From: Haliclona indistincta
Lineage: Eukaryota > Porifera > Demospongiae > Haplosclerida > Chalinidae
Direction of reading: 5' to 3'
Assembly: GCA_964017065.1 (NCBI GenBank)
Contig: OZ024790.1
Coordinates: 7,815,864 to 7,879,863, forward strand
DNA length: 64,000 nucleotides
In this document: positions 44,831-56,599 of the stretch, piece by piece
Numbering within the stretch: the stretch's first letter is position 1
Layout of the letters: every line of letters begins with the position of its first letter
Program-made: the position numbers and the translations under genes
The notes under the pieces: generated by a model
The model's input: the letters and a program-made list of their open reading frames with translations, nothing else
What the model was told of the DNA's origin: nothing
Database searches by the model: none

Positions 44831-45875
44831 GTATTTTAATTTAACTACTAGTTCAATCTGGAGCTCAGTTTGTCGTACCAGGTGAAATACAGACAGCACT
44901 TGGAATTGCTGCGCAGGAAGGTCACAGATATCGTTCAGTAAAGGGGCTCCAGTAAACGCACAGGGCATATACGGTGCAAATTCACTTATGTGTGCATGTT
45001 GGCACAAACAGGCTGATACTGTACGCATTCTTCTTGATAATGGAGCTGATCCCAATATACAAGGCCAGGACAACAACACAGCACTTCATAATGCTTGTTA
45101 TAGACAAATGACAGTAGGTGTGGAGCTTCTTCTAGCATATGGAGCAGATCATAGCTTGCAAACCAAAGATAAAATTACACCTCTCATGTATGCTTGCTAC
45201 AAAGAAGGTGACCTCACAATGGATCCCTCCATTTTGATTCTGCTACTTTCAGCTGGTGCTGATCCCAATGCTCAAAACAAGAATGATTCTACAGCTCTCA
45301 TAGCTGCTACGCATTTTGGCTATAAAGAAGGTGTTTCAGTTTTGCTAAATGCAGGAGCTAGTGTGAATATTCAGAACAAATATGGAATGACTGCTCTTCA
45401 TGAGGCAGCTAAAGATGGATTCCTAGCTATCTCAGAACTTCTCCTAGCATCAGGTGCCCAAGCCTCACTCACTGACAATGCTGGTATGACACCACTTGAC
45501 TATGCCCTTGATAACAACCATCACGATGTGTGCCAACTACTTCTTGCTAGCATAGACTCCGACCCACTACCAGTCGTGACCAAGTCCACAGACACTACCG
45601 AGCACAGACAACTACCACCTAGAAATACTGATTCCAGCTCATTCATGACTGAAACAACAGAACAAGAAGCAACACCTCCACACAGGCGAAGGCGCAGCCG
45701 AACAAGTCAGCACAGCAGTGCTTTCTCGACACTCGATCAGCTTCGATATGCTCTAGAGTATCCACTCCCACCAGCTGATACTATCAAACACCACCAAACT
45801 GACGAGGAGGTAGGAGAAACAATCAAACCTGAATCAGATAATTAGAATTATTTATTCTCAACAATATTTTCATTA

Positions 45876-47124
45876 TGCCACGCGGTAGTCGTGGCATATT
45901 TAGGGTTGAGCGGAAAACAAGATGGCGGCTACACCGTTAGGCTAAACGCAATAATTCACGTATATCTTGGCTGTTGACGATATCAAGGGTATTTTAACTA
46001 CCTAGGGGCTATCCTAAGAGATAAGCGCTTACAATGAGTCTACTAATAAAGACTATAAGGCCAGGTGCTATGGGCATGAAAAGATTGCGTCTCGCCTGGA
46101 GGCACTACTACGGCACTGCCATATCTTCGCCGTACGGGCGTTTCAAGCTAATCTAACGTTCTGAAGCTCTTTGCACGATTTTTGCGATTACAAAGAGACC
46201 TTCAGAAGCACAAGAAACCAGGTCTAAGGTGGTAAACCAGAGTTCACGTGGTCACCCGTTTGTTCATCTTCTTTCTTCTTATTCTTCTTCTTATTCTTCT
46301 TCAGAGAGCCTAGCGCCGTGGCTAGTGAGTTATTCAAGACAAAACCTACACAGAAACTACACTAGTCGTTGGGAGCAGTGCACCTGATATCTATTTAAGC
46401 CCAAAACACTAGCAGAAGCGAGTATTTTCAAGAAAACAGCGATTTTTGGTCCATTGTCAGACTCCAATCACTCCATTCCATCATTCTTTTGAACTCCGTT
46501 ACTAGGTTACGCCTACTCGCGCACGCCCGTGTATGTAATTATTCTAATACAAGCGCACCTTAGTACAAATTGCTTAGAACGCGAGTGCTGCTGCTACTAG
46601 CTGTGTGTTCACAGCAGACAACGAGCAAATCGTCACTGTTACACCGGATTTGTCTGTTCAGGCTTGTAAGAATGCTAGCTTAAGCTCAGCTAATGTTGCA
46701 TGGTACGTGTTGCATGCAGTGCAGACTGCATGCAGAGTCGATTGAGTGCATTGTGGAGCTGCCCGGCACTAACTTTTCTTTATACACTGTATTAGCATAA
46801 GTGCCAACTAAGTCATTAATAAAAAAAGAAAAGAAACAAGTAATAAAAACATTTTAACCAAAATGGAAGAGATTTAGGGTTGGTACATTTATCGAAAAAG
46901 TATGGAAACAAGATTTGAAATGAAAAGGATTGTAACAATAGCAGTGTAATGCTACCTCCCTAAATTAACTGCTTTCGATAGTTGTGGTTAATTTAATAGG
47001 GAGGTAGCATTACACTGCTATTGTTACAATCCTTTTCATTTCAAATCTTGTTTCCATACTTTTTCGATAAATGTACCAACCCTAAATCTCTTCCATTTTG
47101 GTTAAAATGTTTTTATTACTTGTT
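45876..47124. mobile_element. Terminal-hairpin insertion element, 1.25 kb
   Basis: Inserted in the spacer after J; empty-site comparison with 24,300-24,340 shows a TA or TTA duplication. Left hairpin TGCCACG / CGTGGCA (45,876-45,896) around CGGTAGT, followed by TAGGGTTGAGCG and AAACAAGATGGCGGCTACA, a CTT-rich tract (about 46,269-46,305), and a terminal long inverted repeat. Same plan as 5423-6651. No transposase. Confidence 0.7.
46835..47124. repeat. Long inverted repeat (about 135-bp arms, short loop)
   Basis: Arms about 46,835-46,969 and 46,987-47,124 are near-perfect reverse complements (GGGAGGTAGCATTACACTGC in the right arm) with a loop of about 17 nt. Would fold as a very long RNA hairpin. 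Unrelated in sequence to the repeat at 6275-6651. Confidence 0.85.
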
Positions 47125-47544
47125 AATAATGTTTTACACCACACAAACTTGTTCGAACGCAATGGAAATCGACTGTATAGAACATGTTGCTGACAACTCA
47201 GATACTCTGGCACTGGGGAATGTCCCTTGCTATACCGACCTCCTCCACACTGTGGTTGATGTATGCGATGGTAGATTTAGACCATGCATGATGATTATTA
47301 TAATGTACTCACTATAGCAGAGTTTTATCTTTTGAAGAATTATGTTTGTGATCATAGTTGTGGTTCACCATTTCTGGATTACAGTAAGTAATCACTCATA
47401 CGTTTTGTGACGTTTTTAAAACTCTTACATGTGACTATATAGACTGTTTACGGTACGCCGATAAGTTAGACAAACATTGAGTCTACAAGTACCATACAGT
47501 ATTTATAACCACTTCAGTTACTCACAGTTACATAAGTGTTTGGA
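47125..47544. other. Spacer block 3' of copy J
   Basis: No gene; homologous to 17,640-18,020 and 24,340-24,620. Confidence 0.55.
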
Positions 47545-47855
47545 GTGATGGTAAAGACTATGCCCTTGATAACAACCATCCGATTTGTGCCGACTACTGC
47601 TTCTAGCAAACATAGGACTTTAAGAGCACAGACACTACCGAGCACGAACCATTACCTCTTATTAATACTGATTCCAGCTCATTCATGACAAAACCAATAA
47701 AATAGAAGCACTGAACACCTCCATGCGAAGTTGCAGACAAAGTAAAGCTTTGCTCTCTCCTCCCTTCATCAGCTTTGATATGCTCTAGAGAGTATCCACT
47801 CATACTGGCTGCTTAACTATCAACTGAAGCTGCATGATGAGAAAGAAAAATCAAG
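47545..47855 (+). pseudogene. C-terminal DD-ANK remnant upstream of copy K
   Basis: Decayed last ankyrin repeat and tail, homologous to the remnants upstream of B and D; multiple indels. Confidence 0.7.
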
Positions 47856-47976
47856 GTCATACTTTAAATATGGTCTGTCAGTGTCTACATGTGTGGTAGT
47901 AAAATTTCCCTGTATCGCTAAATCCTTATCAATGCATGACCACAACCGCTCCACCCCTGTACACATTAGCTGCAGA

Positions 47977-50678
47977 ATGTCTTCTTTGCCGGTCTCAAGT
48001 TCTGAGCTTTGTCTACTAAATTTCTTAGAGGAGACAGCTCAAGTTAGCGATTGGTACATGTTGGGGCTGTATATGGGCGTACCACGAGAAGATCTGTAGA
48101 GAAGCAGTTTTCTGGCCATGGATCAGCTCGATGCAGAGCAGAACTGTTCAATGTGTGGATGAAGCGGACACCCGATGCCTCGTGGGAACTGATCGCAGCA
48201 GCTCTGGAGAAATTAGGAGAAACTGTACTGGCTGAAAAAGTTCGTAAACAATGCTCAGTGCTACCCGCAGTTTCCGATACACTTGAGTTTAAAATCAAAA
48301 ACCCATGTACTTCATCAATTGTAAAGATAGAGAAGAGTCTTGTGGTTTCTTTTTCAACGCTGGAGAGAGAATTTGCTGTTATAGTAAAAAACCATGAGAC
48401 CTCCTTGGAGAGAAAACCAGTCTCATTGAAGGAGCTGAAAAGATTTTTAAACACTCGTCTTGACCTACATAAAGAGTTATCACAAGTAGATAGCATCGAT
48501 GACCTTATCCAGCAGATCAAACCCACTTCTGTTTATTCAACACTGTGATTCTGAAAGACATTGTAGAAGGGTTTGTAGGAAAGCCATTGAAACAACAGCT
48601 GAAGAAATATGAGTGTGAATTAGAGAAATTCACTGAAACTGCCGAAATGTCTCTATTAAAGAAGGTTGAATTTCTTGATCGATTTACCTCAGCAGATATG
48701 CCACAGGTCATCTTCAAGCTGACCGGCTTCTGGCCCAGTGTTACTATCAAACGATTTCAGAGGTTCGTTGATCATGTATTTGAAGCCAACTCGAGCGCTC
48801 TTACTCACATTCGTGTGAAACAAGGCTGCATTTGTGTAACATGTAGTGTTGTTTTAGTAGCCATTTTTAATTTTAGTTTAGTTTTAGTATTAGTAAGGGT
48901 TTGGAATTTCATTATAGTTTAGTTTTAGTTTTAGTAAAGTTGCCTTAAAAGTTTTAGTTTAGTATTAGTTTTAGTAACACATGAAAATTAATGTAGTATA
49001 ATGAGTTATGAATAGATGAATGAATAGACGTGTTATACGTGACAATTATTGAAGATTAGCTATATTGTACATTGTAATATAACGCCTGGCATTGAACAGA
49101 GACTGAGTCACTAAAGTAGCCACTTGTTGCCTTAGTAGCAAGTTATTATTTTAGTTTAGTATTAGTTTTAGTTAAGGTTTAGGTACTAAATATAGTTTAG
49201 TTTTAGTTTAGTAAACTAAAACAAATTTCCTTAAACTAAAAGGGTTTTAGTATTAGTTTTAGTTAACCAAAACAACACTAGTAACATGGTATGCTCGTAA
49301 ATCAGCCATTGCATCTCTAGCTGCTCGAGCCCAAGAGAAGGTGCTGTTTATGCGACATGTTGGAGTTCTGAGTCTGAGCGTAGGAGACACTGTGATCCTG
49401 GAGCAAGAAGAAACAGAGGAAGAAGAAACAGACTTGAACTCAGCACTGATACAAGCCATCATTGCTGATTGTAAAGAGGCTGTAGAGTTTTTACTCTTCC
49501 TTGGTGCAGATCCTAACTGCACCTCAGCAAATGGAACCACACCTCTCATTCTTGCCAGCAGGAACAATTCTATCAGCATCGCTAAACTACTTCTCAAAGC
49601 TGAGGCAAATGTTAATAAACAAAACATTGATGGTGTCACTGCTCTTAAGATGCTGTGTAGTTTAAGAACACCAAACATGGATTTAGTAGAACTGCTAGTT
49701 GAGTTCGGAGCTCAATTTATAACTCCAGATGAAAAAATACAGCCAGCACTTGAAATCGCTGTAATGCATGGTCACACAGATATTGTCCAATATCTTATCA
49801 GTAAAGGGGCTCCAGTGAATGCACATGATAAACATAAAACTACTGCACTCATAAAAGCCTGTTGCTTTGAACATGCTGAAATCATTCATATTCTTCTTGA
49901 TTATGGAGCTGATCCAAATATACAGGTCAAGAAAAACGTTTCTGCACTTCACTTTGCTTGCTATAAACAGATGACAGTAGCTGTGGAGCTTCTTCTCGCA
50001 TATGGAGCAGATCACAGCTTACAAACTGAGACAGGATTTACACCCCTTTTTTTCGCTTGTGGTAGAGAAAATCGCACAATGAATCCATCCATTCTAGTCA
50101 TGCTGCTCTCAGCTGGTGCTGATCCCAATACTCAAGCTGAGGATGGTTACACGGCTCTCATGGTTGCTGTGCAGTATGGCTACAAGGAAGGTGCTTCAGT
50201 TTTGCTAAATGCAGGGGCTATTGCATCTACTCAGGATCTATTTGGATCAACTGCTTTACACAAAGCAGCTAAGAATGGATTCTTGTCTATCTCAGAACTT
50301 CTCCTAGCATCAGGTGCCCAAGCCTCACTCACTGACAATGATGGTATGACACCGCTTGACTATGCCCTTGATAACAACCATCACGATGTGTGCCAACTAC
50401 TTCTTGCAAACATGGACTCCAACCCACTACCAGCCGTGACCGAGAGCACAGACACTAGACCACTACCAGCCAGAAGCACCGATTTCAAGACTGAAACAAT
50501 AGAACAAGAATCAACACCTCTGCAAAGCCGAAGACAAACAAGTCAGCACAGCAGTGCTTTCTCGACACTCGATCAGCTTCGATATGCTCTAGAGTATCCA
50601 CTCTCACCAGCTGATGCTATCAAACACCACCAAGCTGACGAAGAAGAAAAAACAAGAAAACCCGAATCAAGTAATTAG
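47977..50678 (+). pseudogene. DD-ANK copy K (gamma), frameshifts plus hAT-like MITE
   Basis: ATG 47,977 (MSSLPVSSSELCLLNFLEE). A 7-bp deletion at about 48,097 (GATCTGTAGAG) shifts the Death domain frame. A 1-bp loss at about 48,520 (AAACCCACTTC) hits the PHFCLF motif. A 437-bp MITE interrupts the core at 48,844. After it, 49,289-50,678 is open through ten ankyrin repeats and the tail. Removing the MITE and one target copy would rejoin the core in frame, but the two small indels remain. Confidence 0.85.
48844..49280. mobile_element. hAT-like MITE in copy K, 8-bp target duplication
   Basis: Ends TAGTGTTGTTTTAGT and AAAACAACACTA (inverted). GTAACATG at 48,836-48,843 and 49,281-49,288. An 8-bp duplication and a TAGTG start fit the hAT superfamily. 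The interior is AT-rich with TTTTAGTTTAG repeats. No transposase. Confidence 0.85.
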
Positions 50679-50947
50679 TAACAATGATTTGCTCACTACA
50701 TAGTTGCATTAATTTTATACGAATATCTAAACTCTGTGTTCAACACAACTGAAATCAACTGTTTTCAAGTCAGTGGTAATGTAGATTGCAGGTCATGGTA
50801 GGGCTCTAGCGAGTCAAGCGGCTCAATTTGTGCATACCTTTCTCTGTACAAATACTACTGCATAGTTATTATAGTTCATGCGTAGGCTCTCGTCTTCTGA
50901 TACGGCTTCTCACAAGAGAAGTTAAATTGTCTAATACCAAACCGGAA
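50679..50947. other. Type-2 upstream flank of copy L
   Basis: No gene; conserved flank block. Confidence 0.45.
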
Positions 50948-53215
50948 ATGTCTACTAGCAGTAGCACTGAACTTTGTCTTTCAAACTTCTTGGAGCAGAC
51001 AACAGAAGCTACTGATTGGTACTTGCTTGGGGCGTTCATGAACTTACCTCCCAAAGATCTCACGCTCATAGAGAAGCAGTTTTCGAGCGGTGGACCTACG
51101 CGATGTAAAGCAGAACTGTTCAATGTGTGGATGAAGCGGACACGCAATGCCTCGTGGGAACTGATCGCAGCAGCTCTGGAGAAATCAGGAGAAACTGCAC
51201 TGGCCGAGAAGATTCGCAAGCTGTCCGTTACTGTCCAGATCAACTCGTGTGCTGATTCGTCTGCAGTTGTGCTGAAAATAAAATCGTATCTTGTCGAATT
51301 CTTTTCGATGTTGGAGAGTGAATTTGCTGTCGTGGTAACAAATCTCAAGATGTCTCTTGAAGAAAAGCAAGTCTCACTGAAGAAACTAGGTAGATTTCTA
51401 GACACTCGCCTCGATCTAGATGGAGAGTTATCACAGGGCGAGGCTGTCAGTATCGATGATCTTCTGCAGCAGATCAAACCGCACTTCTGTTTATTCAATA
51501 CCGTTGTTCTGAACGACATTGTAGAGAATTTTGTTGGAGAGCCATTGAAACAACAGCTACGAGAGTTTAAGAGTAAAGTCGAGGAATTCACTGAAACTAC
51601 CACAATGTCTCTTTTGAAGGAGGTTGAATTTTTGAATCAATTTACCTCAGCAGATATGCCACAAGTCATCTTCAAGCTGACTGGCTTCTGGCCCAGTGTT
51701 ACTATCAAACGATTTCAGAGGTTCGTTGATCATGTATTTGAAGCCAACTCGAGTGCTCTTACTCACATTCGTGTGAAACAAGGCTGCATTTGTGTAACAT
51801 GGTATGCTCGTAAATCAGCCATTGCATCTCTAACTGCTCGAGCCCAAGAGAAGGTGCTGTTTATGCGACATGTTGGAGTTCTGAGTCTGAGTATAGGAGA
51901 CACTGTGATCCTGGAGCAAGAAGAAACAGAAGAAGAAACAGACTTGAGCTCAGCACTGATACAAGCCATTACTGCTGATTGTACAGAGGCTGTAGAGTTT
52001 TTACTCTTCCTTGGTGCAAATCCTAACTGCACCTCAGCAAGAGGAACCACACTTCTCATTCTTGCCTGCAGAAACAATTCTATCAGCATCACTAAACTAC
52101 TTCTCAGAGCTGAGGCGAATGTTAATGCGCAAGACAATCATGGTATCACTGCTCTGAAGATGGCATGTAGGTTGAAAATACCGAATGAAATGTTAATTGA
52201 TCTACTAGTTCAATCTGGAGCTCAGTTTGTCGTACCAGGTGAAATACAGACGGCACTTGGAATTGCTGCGCAGGGAGGTCACACAGATATTGTTCAGTAT
52301 CTGATCAGTAAAGGGGCTCCAGTAAACGCACAGGACATATTAGGTGCAACTTCACTTATGTACGCATGTTGTCACAAACAGGCTGATGCTGTACGCATTC
52401 TTCTTGATAATGGAGCTGATCCCAATATACAAACCAAGAACAACAACACGGCACTTCATATTGCTTGTTATAAGCAAATGACAGTAGGTGTGGAGCTTCT
52501 TCTAGCATATGGAGCATATCATAGCTTGCAAACCAAAGATAAAAATACACCTCTCATTAATGCTTGCTACAAAGAAGGTGACCTCACAATGGATCCCTCC
52601 ATTTTGATTCTGCTACTTTCAGCTGGTGCTGATCCCAATGCTCAAAACAAGAAAGATTCTACATCTCTCATAGTTGCTGCTCATTTTGGCTATAAAGAAG
52701 GTGTTTCAGTTTTGCTAAATGCAGGAGCAAATGTTAATATTCAAAACAAATATGGAATGACTGCTCTTCACGAGGCAGCTGAAGATGGATTCCTAGCTGT
52801 CTCAGAGCTTCTCCTAGCATCAGGTGCCCAAGCCTCACTCACTGACAATGCTGGTATGACACCGCTTGACTATGCCCTTGATAACAACCATCACGATGTG
52901 TGCCAACTACTTCTTGCTAGCATAGACTTCAACCCACTACCAGCTTTGACCGCAAGCACAGACACTACCAAGCACAGACCACTACCACCTAGAAATACTG
53001 ATTCCAGCTCATTCATGACTGAAACAATAGAACAAGAAGCAACACCTCTACACAGGCGAAGGTGCAGCCGAACAAGTCAGCACAGCTGTGCTTTCTCTAC
53101 ACTCGATCAGCTTCGATATGCTCTAGAGTATCCACTCTCACCAGATGATACTATCAAACACCACCAAGCTGACGAGGAGGAAGAAGAAACAAGAAAACCT
53201 GAATCAAGTAATTAA
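50948..53215 (+). CDS. Death-domain/ankyrin protein, copy L (alpha), intact
   Basis: 755 residues from ATG 50,948 (795 from 50,828). MSTSSSTELCLSNF opens the Death domain (about residues 8-93). The linker is KLSVTVQINSCADSS, and the core has GELSQGEAVSIDDLLQQIK and GFWPSVTIKRFQRF. The acidic patch is two residues shorter (EQEETEEETD). Ten ankyrin repeats follow with its own changes (GANPNCTSARGTTLLIL, AYGAYHSLQT), then the tail RRRCSRTSQHSCAFSTLDQL. In the core it shares the GEAVS insertion with I. Intracellular adaptor by architecture; partners unknown. Confidence 0.8.
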   Translation: MSTSSSTELCLSNFLEQTTEATDWYLLGAFMNLPPKDLTLIEKQFSSGGPTRCKAELFNVWMKRTRNASWELIAAALEKSGETALAEKIRKLSVTVQINSCADSSAVVLKIKSYLVEFFSMLESEFAVVVTNLKMSLEEKQVSLKKLGRFLDTRLDLDGELSQGEAVSIDDLLQQIKPHFCLFNTVVLNDIVENFVGEPLKQQLREFKSKVEEFTETTTMSLLKEVEFLNQFTSADMPQVIFKLTGFWPSVTIKRFQRFVDHVFEANSSALTHIRVKQGCICVTWYARKSAIASLTARAQEKVLFMRHVGVLSLSIGDTVILEQEETEEETDLSSALIQAITADCTEAVEFLLFLGANPNCTSARGTTLLILACRNNSISITKLLLRAEANVNAQDNHGITALKMACRLKIPNEMLIDLLVQSGAQFVVPGEIQTALGIAAQGGHTDIVQYLISKGAPVNAQDILGATSLMYACCHKQADAVRILLDNGADPNIQTKNNNTALHIACYKQMTVGVELLLAYGAYHSLQTKDKNTPLINACYKEGDLTMDPSILILLLSAGADPNAQNKKDSTSLIVAAHFGYKEGVSVLLNAGANVNIQNKYGMTALHEAAEDGFLAVSELLLASGAQASLTDNAGMTPLDYALDNNHHDVCQLLLASIDFNPLPALTASTDTTKHRPLPPRNTDSSSFMTETIEQEATPLHRRRCSRTSQHSCAFSTLDQLRYALEYPLSPDDTIKHHQADEEEEETRKPESSN

Positions 53216-53460
53216 GATTTTGAGATTTGCGCACAACCACAACTGCATTAATTTTTATACGAATATCTAAACTCTGTGTTCAACACAACTGAAATCAACT
53301 GTTTTCATGTCAGTGGTAATGTAGATTGCAGGTCATGGCCGTAGGGCTCAAGTGATTCAAGCGGCTCGATTTGTGCATGATGATAGTCACGGTTATTAGT
53401 ATGCGTGGGCTCTCTTCTGATACGGCTTCTCACAAGAGGAGTTTGTCTATCAAACCGGAA
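53216..53460. other. Type-2 upstream flank of copy M
   Basis: No gene; close match to the flank upstream of F. Confidence 0.45.
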
Positions 53461-55972
53461 ATGTCTGACTAGCACGGAACTTTGTCTTTCAAACTTCTTG
53501 GAGCAGACAGCAGAAGCTACTGATTGCTACTTGCTCGGAGCGTTTCCTAAAGATCTCACGCTCATAGAGAAGCAGTTTTCGAGCGGTGGACCTACGCGAT
53601 GTAAAGCAGAACTGTTCAATGTGTGGATGAAGCGGACACCCAATGCCTCGTGGGAACTGATCGCATCAGCTCTGGAGAAATCAGGAGAAACTGCACTTGC
53701 TGAAAATATCCGCAAAAGTTGCGTTCTGTCGACGCATGCATCTCAACCATCTGCTTCTGCATCAACTGTAAGTGTAGTGCCGTTAGACAAGGCCCTTGTT
53801 GTTTCCTTTTCAACATTAGAGGCAGAATTTGCTGTTATAGTCAAGAATCTTGAGGTGTTGCTGAAAAGAAAATTCAGAAAGAAGAAACCGTTAATGGAAC
53901 TGGGAAGATTTTTGGATATTCGTCTCGATCTAGATGGAGAGTTAGCAAAAATAAATGATATTGATGAACTTCTCCAACAGATCCGACCACACTTCTGTTT
54001 ATTCAACACTGTGATTCTGAAAGACATTGTAGAAGAGTTTGTAGGAAAGCCGTTGAAAAAACAACTGGAGAAGTATCAGTGTGAACTAGAAAAATTCACC
54101 AAAATTGCCAAAATATCTCTCTTAGAGAAAGTAAAGTTTCTTGATCAATCTAGCTCAGCAGATATGCCACAAGTCATCTTCAAGCTGACCGGCTTCTGGC
54201 CAAGTGTAACTGTCAAACGATTTCAGAGGTTCGTTGATCATGTATTTGAAGCCAACTCGAGTGCTCTTACTCACATTCGTGTGAAACAAGGCTGCATTTG
54301 TGTAACATGGTATGCTCGTAAATCAGCCATTGCATCTCTAGCTGCTCAAGCCCAAGAGAAGGTGCTGTTTATGCGACATGTTGGAGTTCTGAGTCTGAGC
54401 GTAGGAGACACTGTGATCCTGGAGCAAGAAGAAGAAGAAACAGACTTGAGCTCAGCACTGATACAAGCCATTACTGCAAATTGTACAGAGGCTGTGGAGT
54501 TTTTATTCTTCCTTGGTGCAGATCCTAACTGCACCTCAGCAAGTGGAACCACACCTCTCATTCTTGCCTGCAGAAACAATTCTATCAGCATCGCTAAATT
54601 GCTTCTCAGAGCTGAGGCAAATGTCAATGCACAAGACAAGGAGCGGTTTACTGCTCTTAAGGTGGTTTGTAGTTTAGAAACACCAAACAAAGCTTTAGTG
54701 GAGCTACTAGTTCAATCCGGAGCTCAGTTTGTCATACCGGGTGAAAGGATAATGGCACTTGAAATTGTTGCAAAAAATGGTCACACAGATATTGTCCAGT
54801 ATCTGGTCGGTGAAGGGGCTACAGTGAACGCTCAAGATAGAAATCGTGCAACTGCGCTCATATATGCATGTTATAATAAGCAATCTGAAATTGTATCTTT
54901 TCTTTTAAATCATGGTGCTGATCCTAATATGCAGGACAAGTACAATAACACAGCACTTCATATTGCTTGCTATAATCAGATGACAGTAGGTGTGGAGCTT
55001 CTTCTCACACGTGGAGCAGATTATAACTTGCAAAGCGATGATAAATCGACACCTCTTATGTATGCTTGCTTCCATGGGCGTAGGAACAGGGGGGGCCAGA
55101 GCTAGTCTTTAATTTTGAGCTTACCTATAGAGTTGTTCAGAAAGTACCCAGCAAGTCTGTTGCATTGCCAACGAGTCTCAGTTTAATACCTAGACGACGA
55201 CCTAGACGCACGTTTGCATGTCGAAGATAGCCATAAAATCGCTGAAATAACGCCCCTTATGAATATTAATTAGCAAAATTTTTCGGCTCGCTCCGCTCGC
55301 CTAAATCTTGGGCCCTCTTGCTCAAAAAATGCTTCCTACGCCACTGGCTTCAAAGGAGGTGACCTCACAATAGATCCCTCCATTTTGATTCTGCTACTTT
55401 CAGCTGGTGCTGATCCCAATGCTCAAAACGAGAAAGATTCTACAGCTCTCATAGCTGCTGCTCATTTTGGCTACAAAGAAGGTGTTACAGTTTTGCTAAA
55501 TGCAGGAGCAAATGTGAATATTCAGAACAAATTTGGAATGACTGCTCTTCATGAGGCAGCTGAAAATGGATTCCTAGCTATCTCAGAACTTCTCCTAGCA
55601 TCAAATGCCCAAGCTTCATTAGCTGACAATGCTGGTATGACACCGCTTGACTATGCCCTTGATAACAACCATCACGATGTGTGCCAACTACTTCTTGTTA
55701 GCATAGACTCCGACCCACTACCAGCCGTGACTGAGGGCACAAACACCAGTGGAACACATGTAGAGGACACTGACTTAATCTTATTCATGAATGAAACAAT
55801 TGAAGAAGAATCAGAACTATTGTTCAAAAGGGAAGGTCAGTACAGCAGTGCTTTCTCCACACTCGATCAGCTTCGACATGCTCTAGAGTATCCACTCTCA
55901 CCAGCTGATGCTATCAAACACCAGCAAGCTGACGAAGAAGAAGAAACAAGAGAACCTGAATCAAGTAATTAA
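53461..55972 (+). pseudogene. DD-ANK copy M (beta), twin of F, interrupted
   Basis: The usual ATG (53,461) is followed by an extra G (ATGTCTGACTAG), so it stops after three codons; the Death domain is open only from an upstream ATG at 53,405. The Death domain lacks the MNLPP segment (LLGAFPKDL). The core, KFR insertion and repeats match F closely. A 274-bp MITE at 55,073 ends the frame in ankyrin repeat 7; repeats 7-10 and the tail resume to 55,972. Confidence 0.85.
55073..55346. mobile_element. MITE in copy M, 5-bp target duplication
   Basis: Ends CATGGGCGTAGGAA and TTCCTACGCCACTG (imperfect inverted repeats). GCTTC at 55,068-55,072 and 55,347-55,351. 274 bp, no coding capacity. The superfamily is not assigned. 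Confidence 0.8.
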
Positions 55973-56369
55973 AATTTTGTAACAATGGCAACAACAATGA
56001 TCGCATTGATTTTTATACAAAATAATATCCATATCACATAAAGTCTGTGTTCAAACACAACTGAAACAACTGTCTCTGTCAGTGGTAGCATAGATTGCAG
56101 GAGGTGCCCTAGCAGCATGGCAGCTCAATTTGCGCATACCTTTCTCTGCACTAAATTTACTAAGTTACTATAATTTTGCATACTTAATTGTTACTTATAT
56201 TTTTCTATGGTAACAAGAGAGTTGGTATCTGCATGTGTAGGCTCTCTTCTAATACGGCTCCTCATGAGGACCTCGTCTATCAAACTTGAAATCAAAAGGA
56301 GCGCTCACTCTATACGCTCCTGTCTATACATGTATGCAATTGCATCTGCAAATTGAACATAGCAAGCTA
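55973..56369. other. 3' flank of copy M
   Basis: No gene; near-identical to 31,233-31,639 behind F. Confidence 0.5.
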
Positions 56370-56532
56370 CAGTGGAAGTTGTGGAACCTCTCAATGTGCC
56401 TCAAATATGGATCATGTGGACACCGCATTTGATTCCAAGCCAATACTGTTTAACAACCCCTAAAATCAGGATACCTTCCTAATAAGGACACTATCTATGC
56501 CCTTGTGTGTCCGGATTAGAGAGGTTCTACTG
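56370..56532. mobile_element. Pogo-like MITE
   Basis: CAGTGGAAG to TTCTACTG, TA on both sides; orthologous position to 31,640-31,805. Confidence 0.7.
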
Positions 56533-56599
56533 TAGCACTCGACTGCGTTAGACAGTCTTGAAGAAAGAACATAACCGCTTTGAGAAGTTGACTTTAAAC

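Larger units (their letters stand above)
42216..45845 (+). pseudogene. DD-ANK copy J (alpha), split by a 1.4-kb insertion
   Basis: ATG 42,216 (MFTSMELCLSNF). The Death domain has the linker STVQINSCADSS, and the core carries an insertion (DGESMLSHFVSIDD). After LKMACRFKIPN the frame enters foreign DNA at 43,453 and stops. Ankyrin sequence resumes near 44,831 (LLVQSGAQF), but a 2-bp and a 12-bp deletion near 44,925-44,940 disturb the frame again. Repeats 5-10 and the tail are open to 45,845. Confidence 0.85.
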
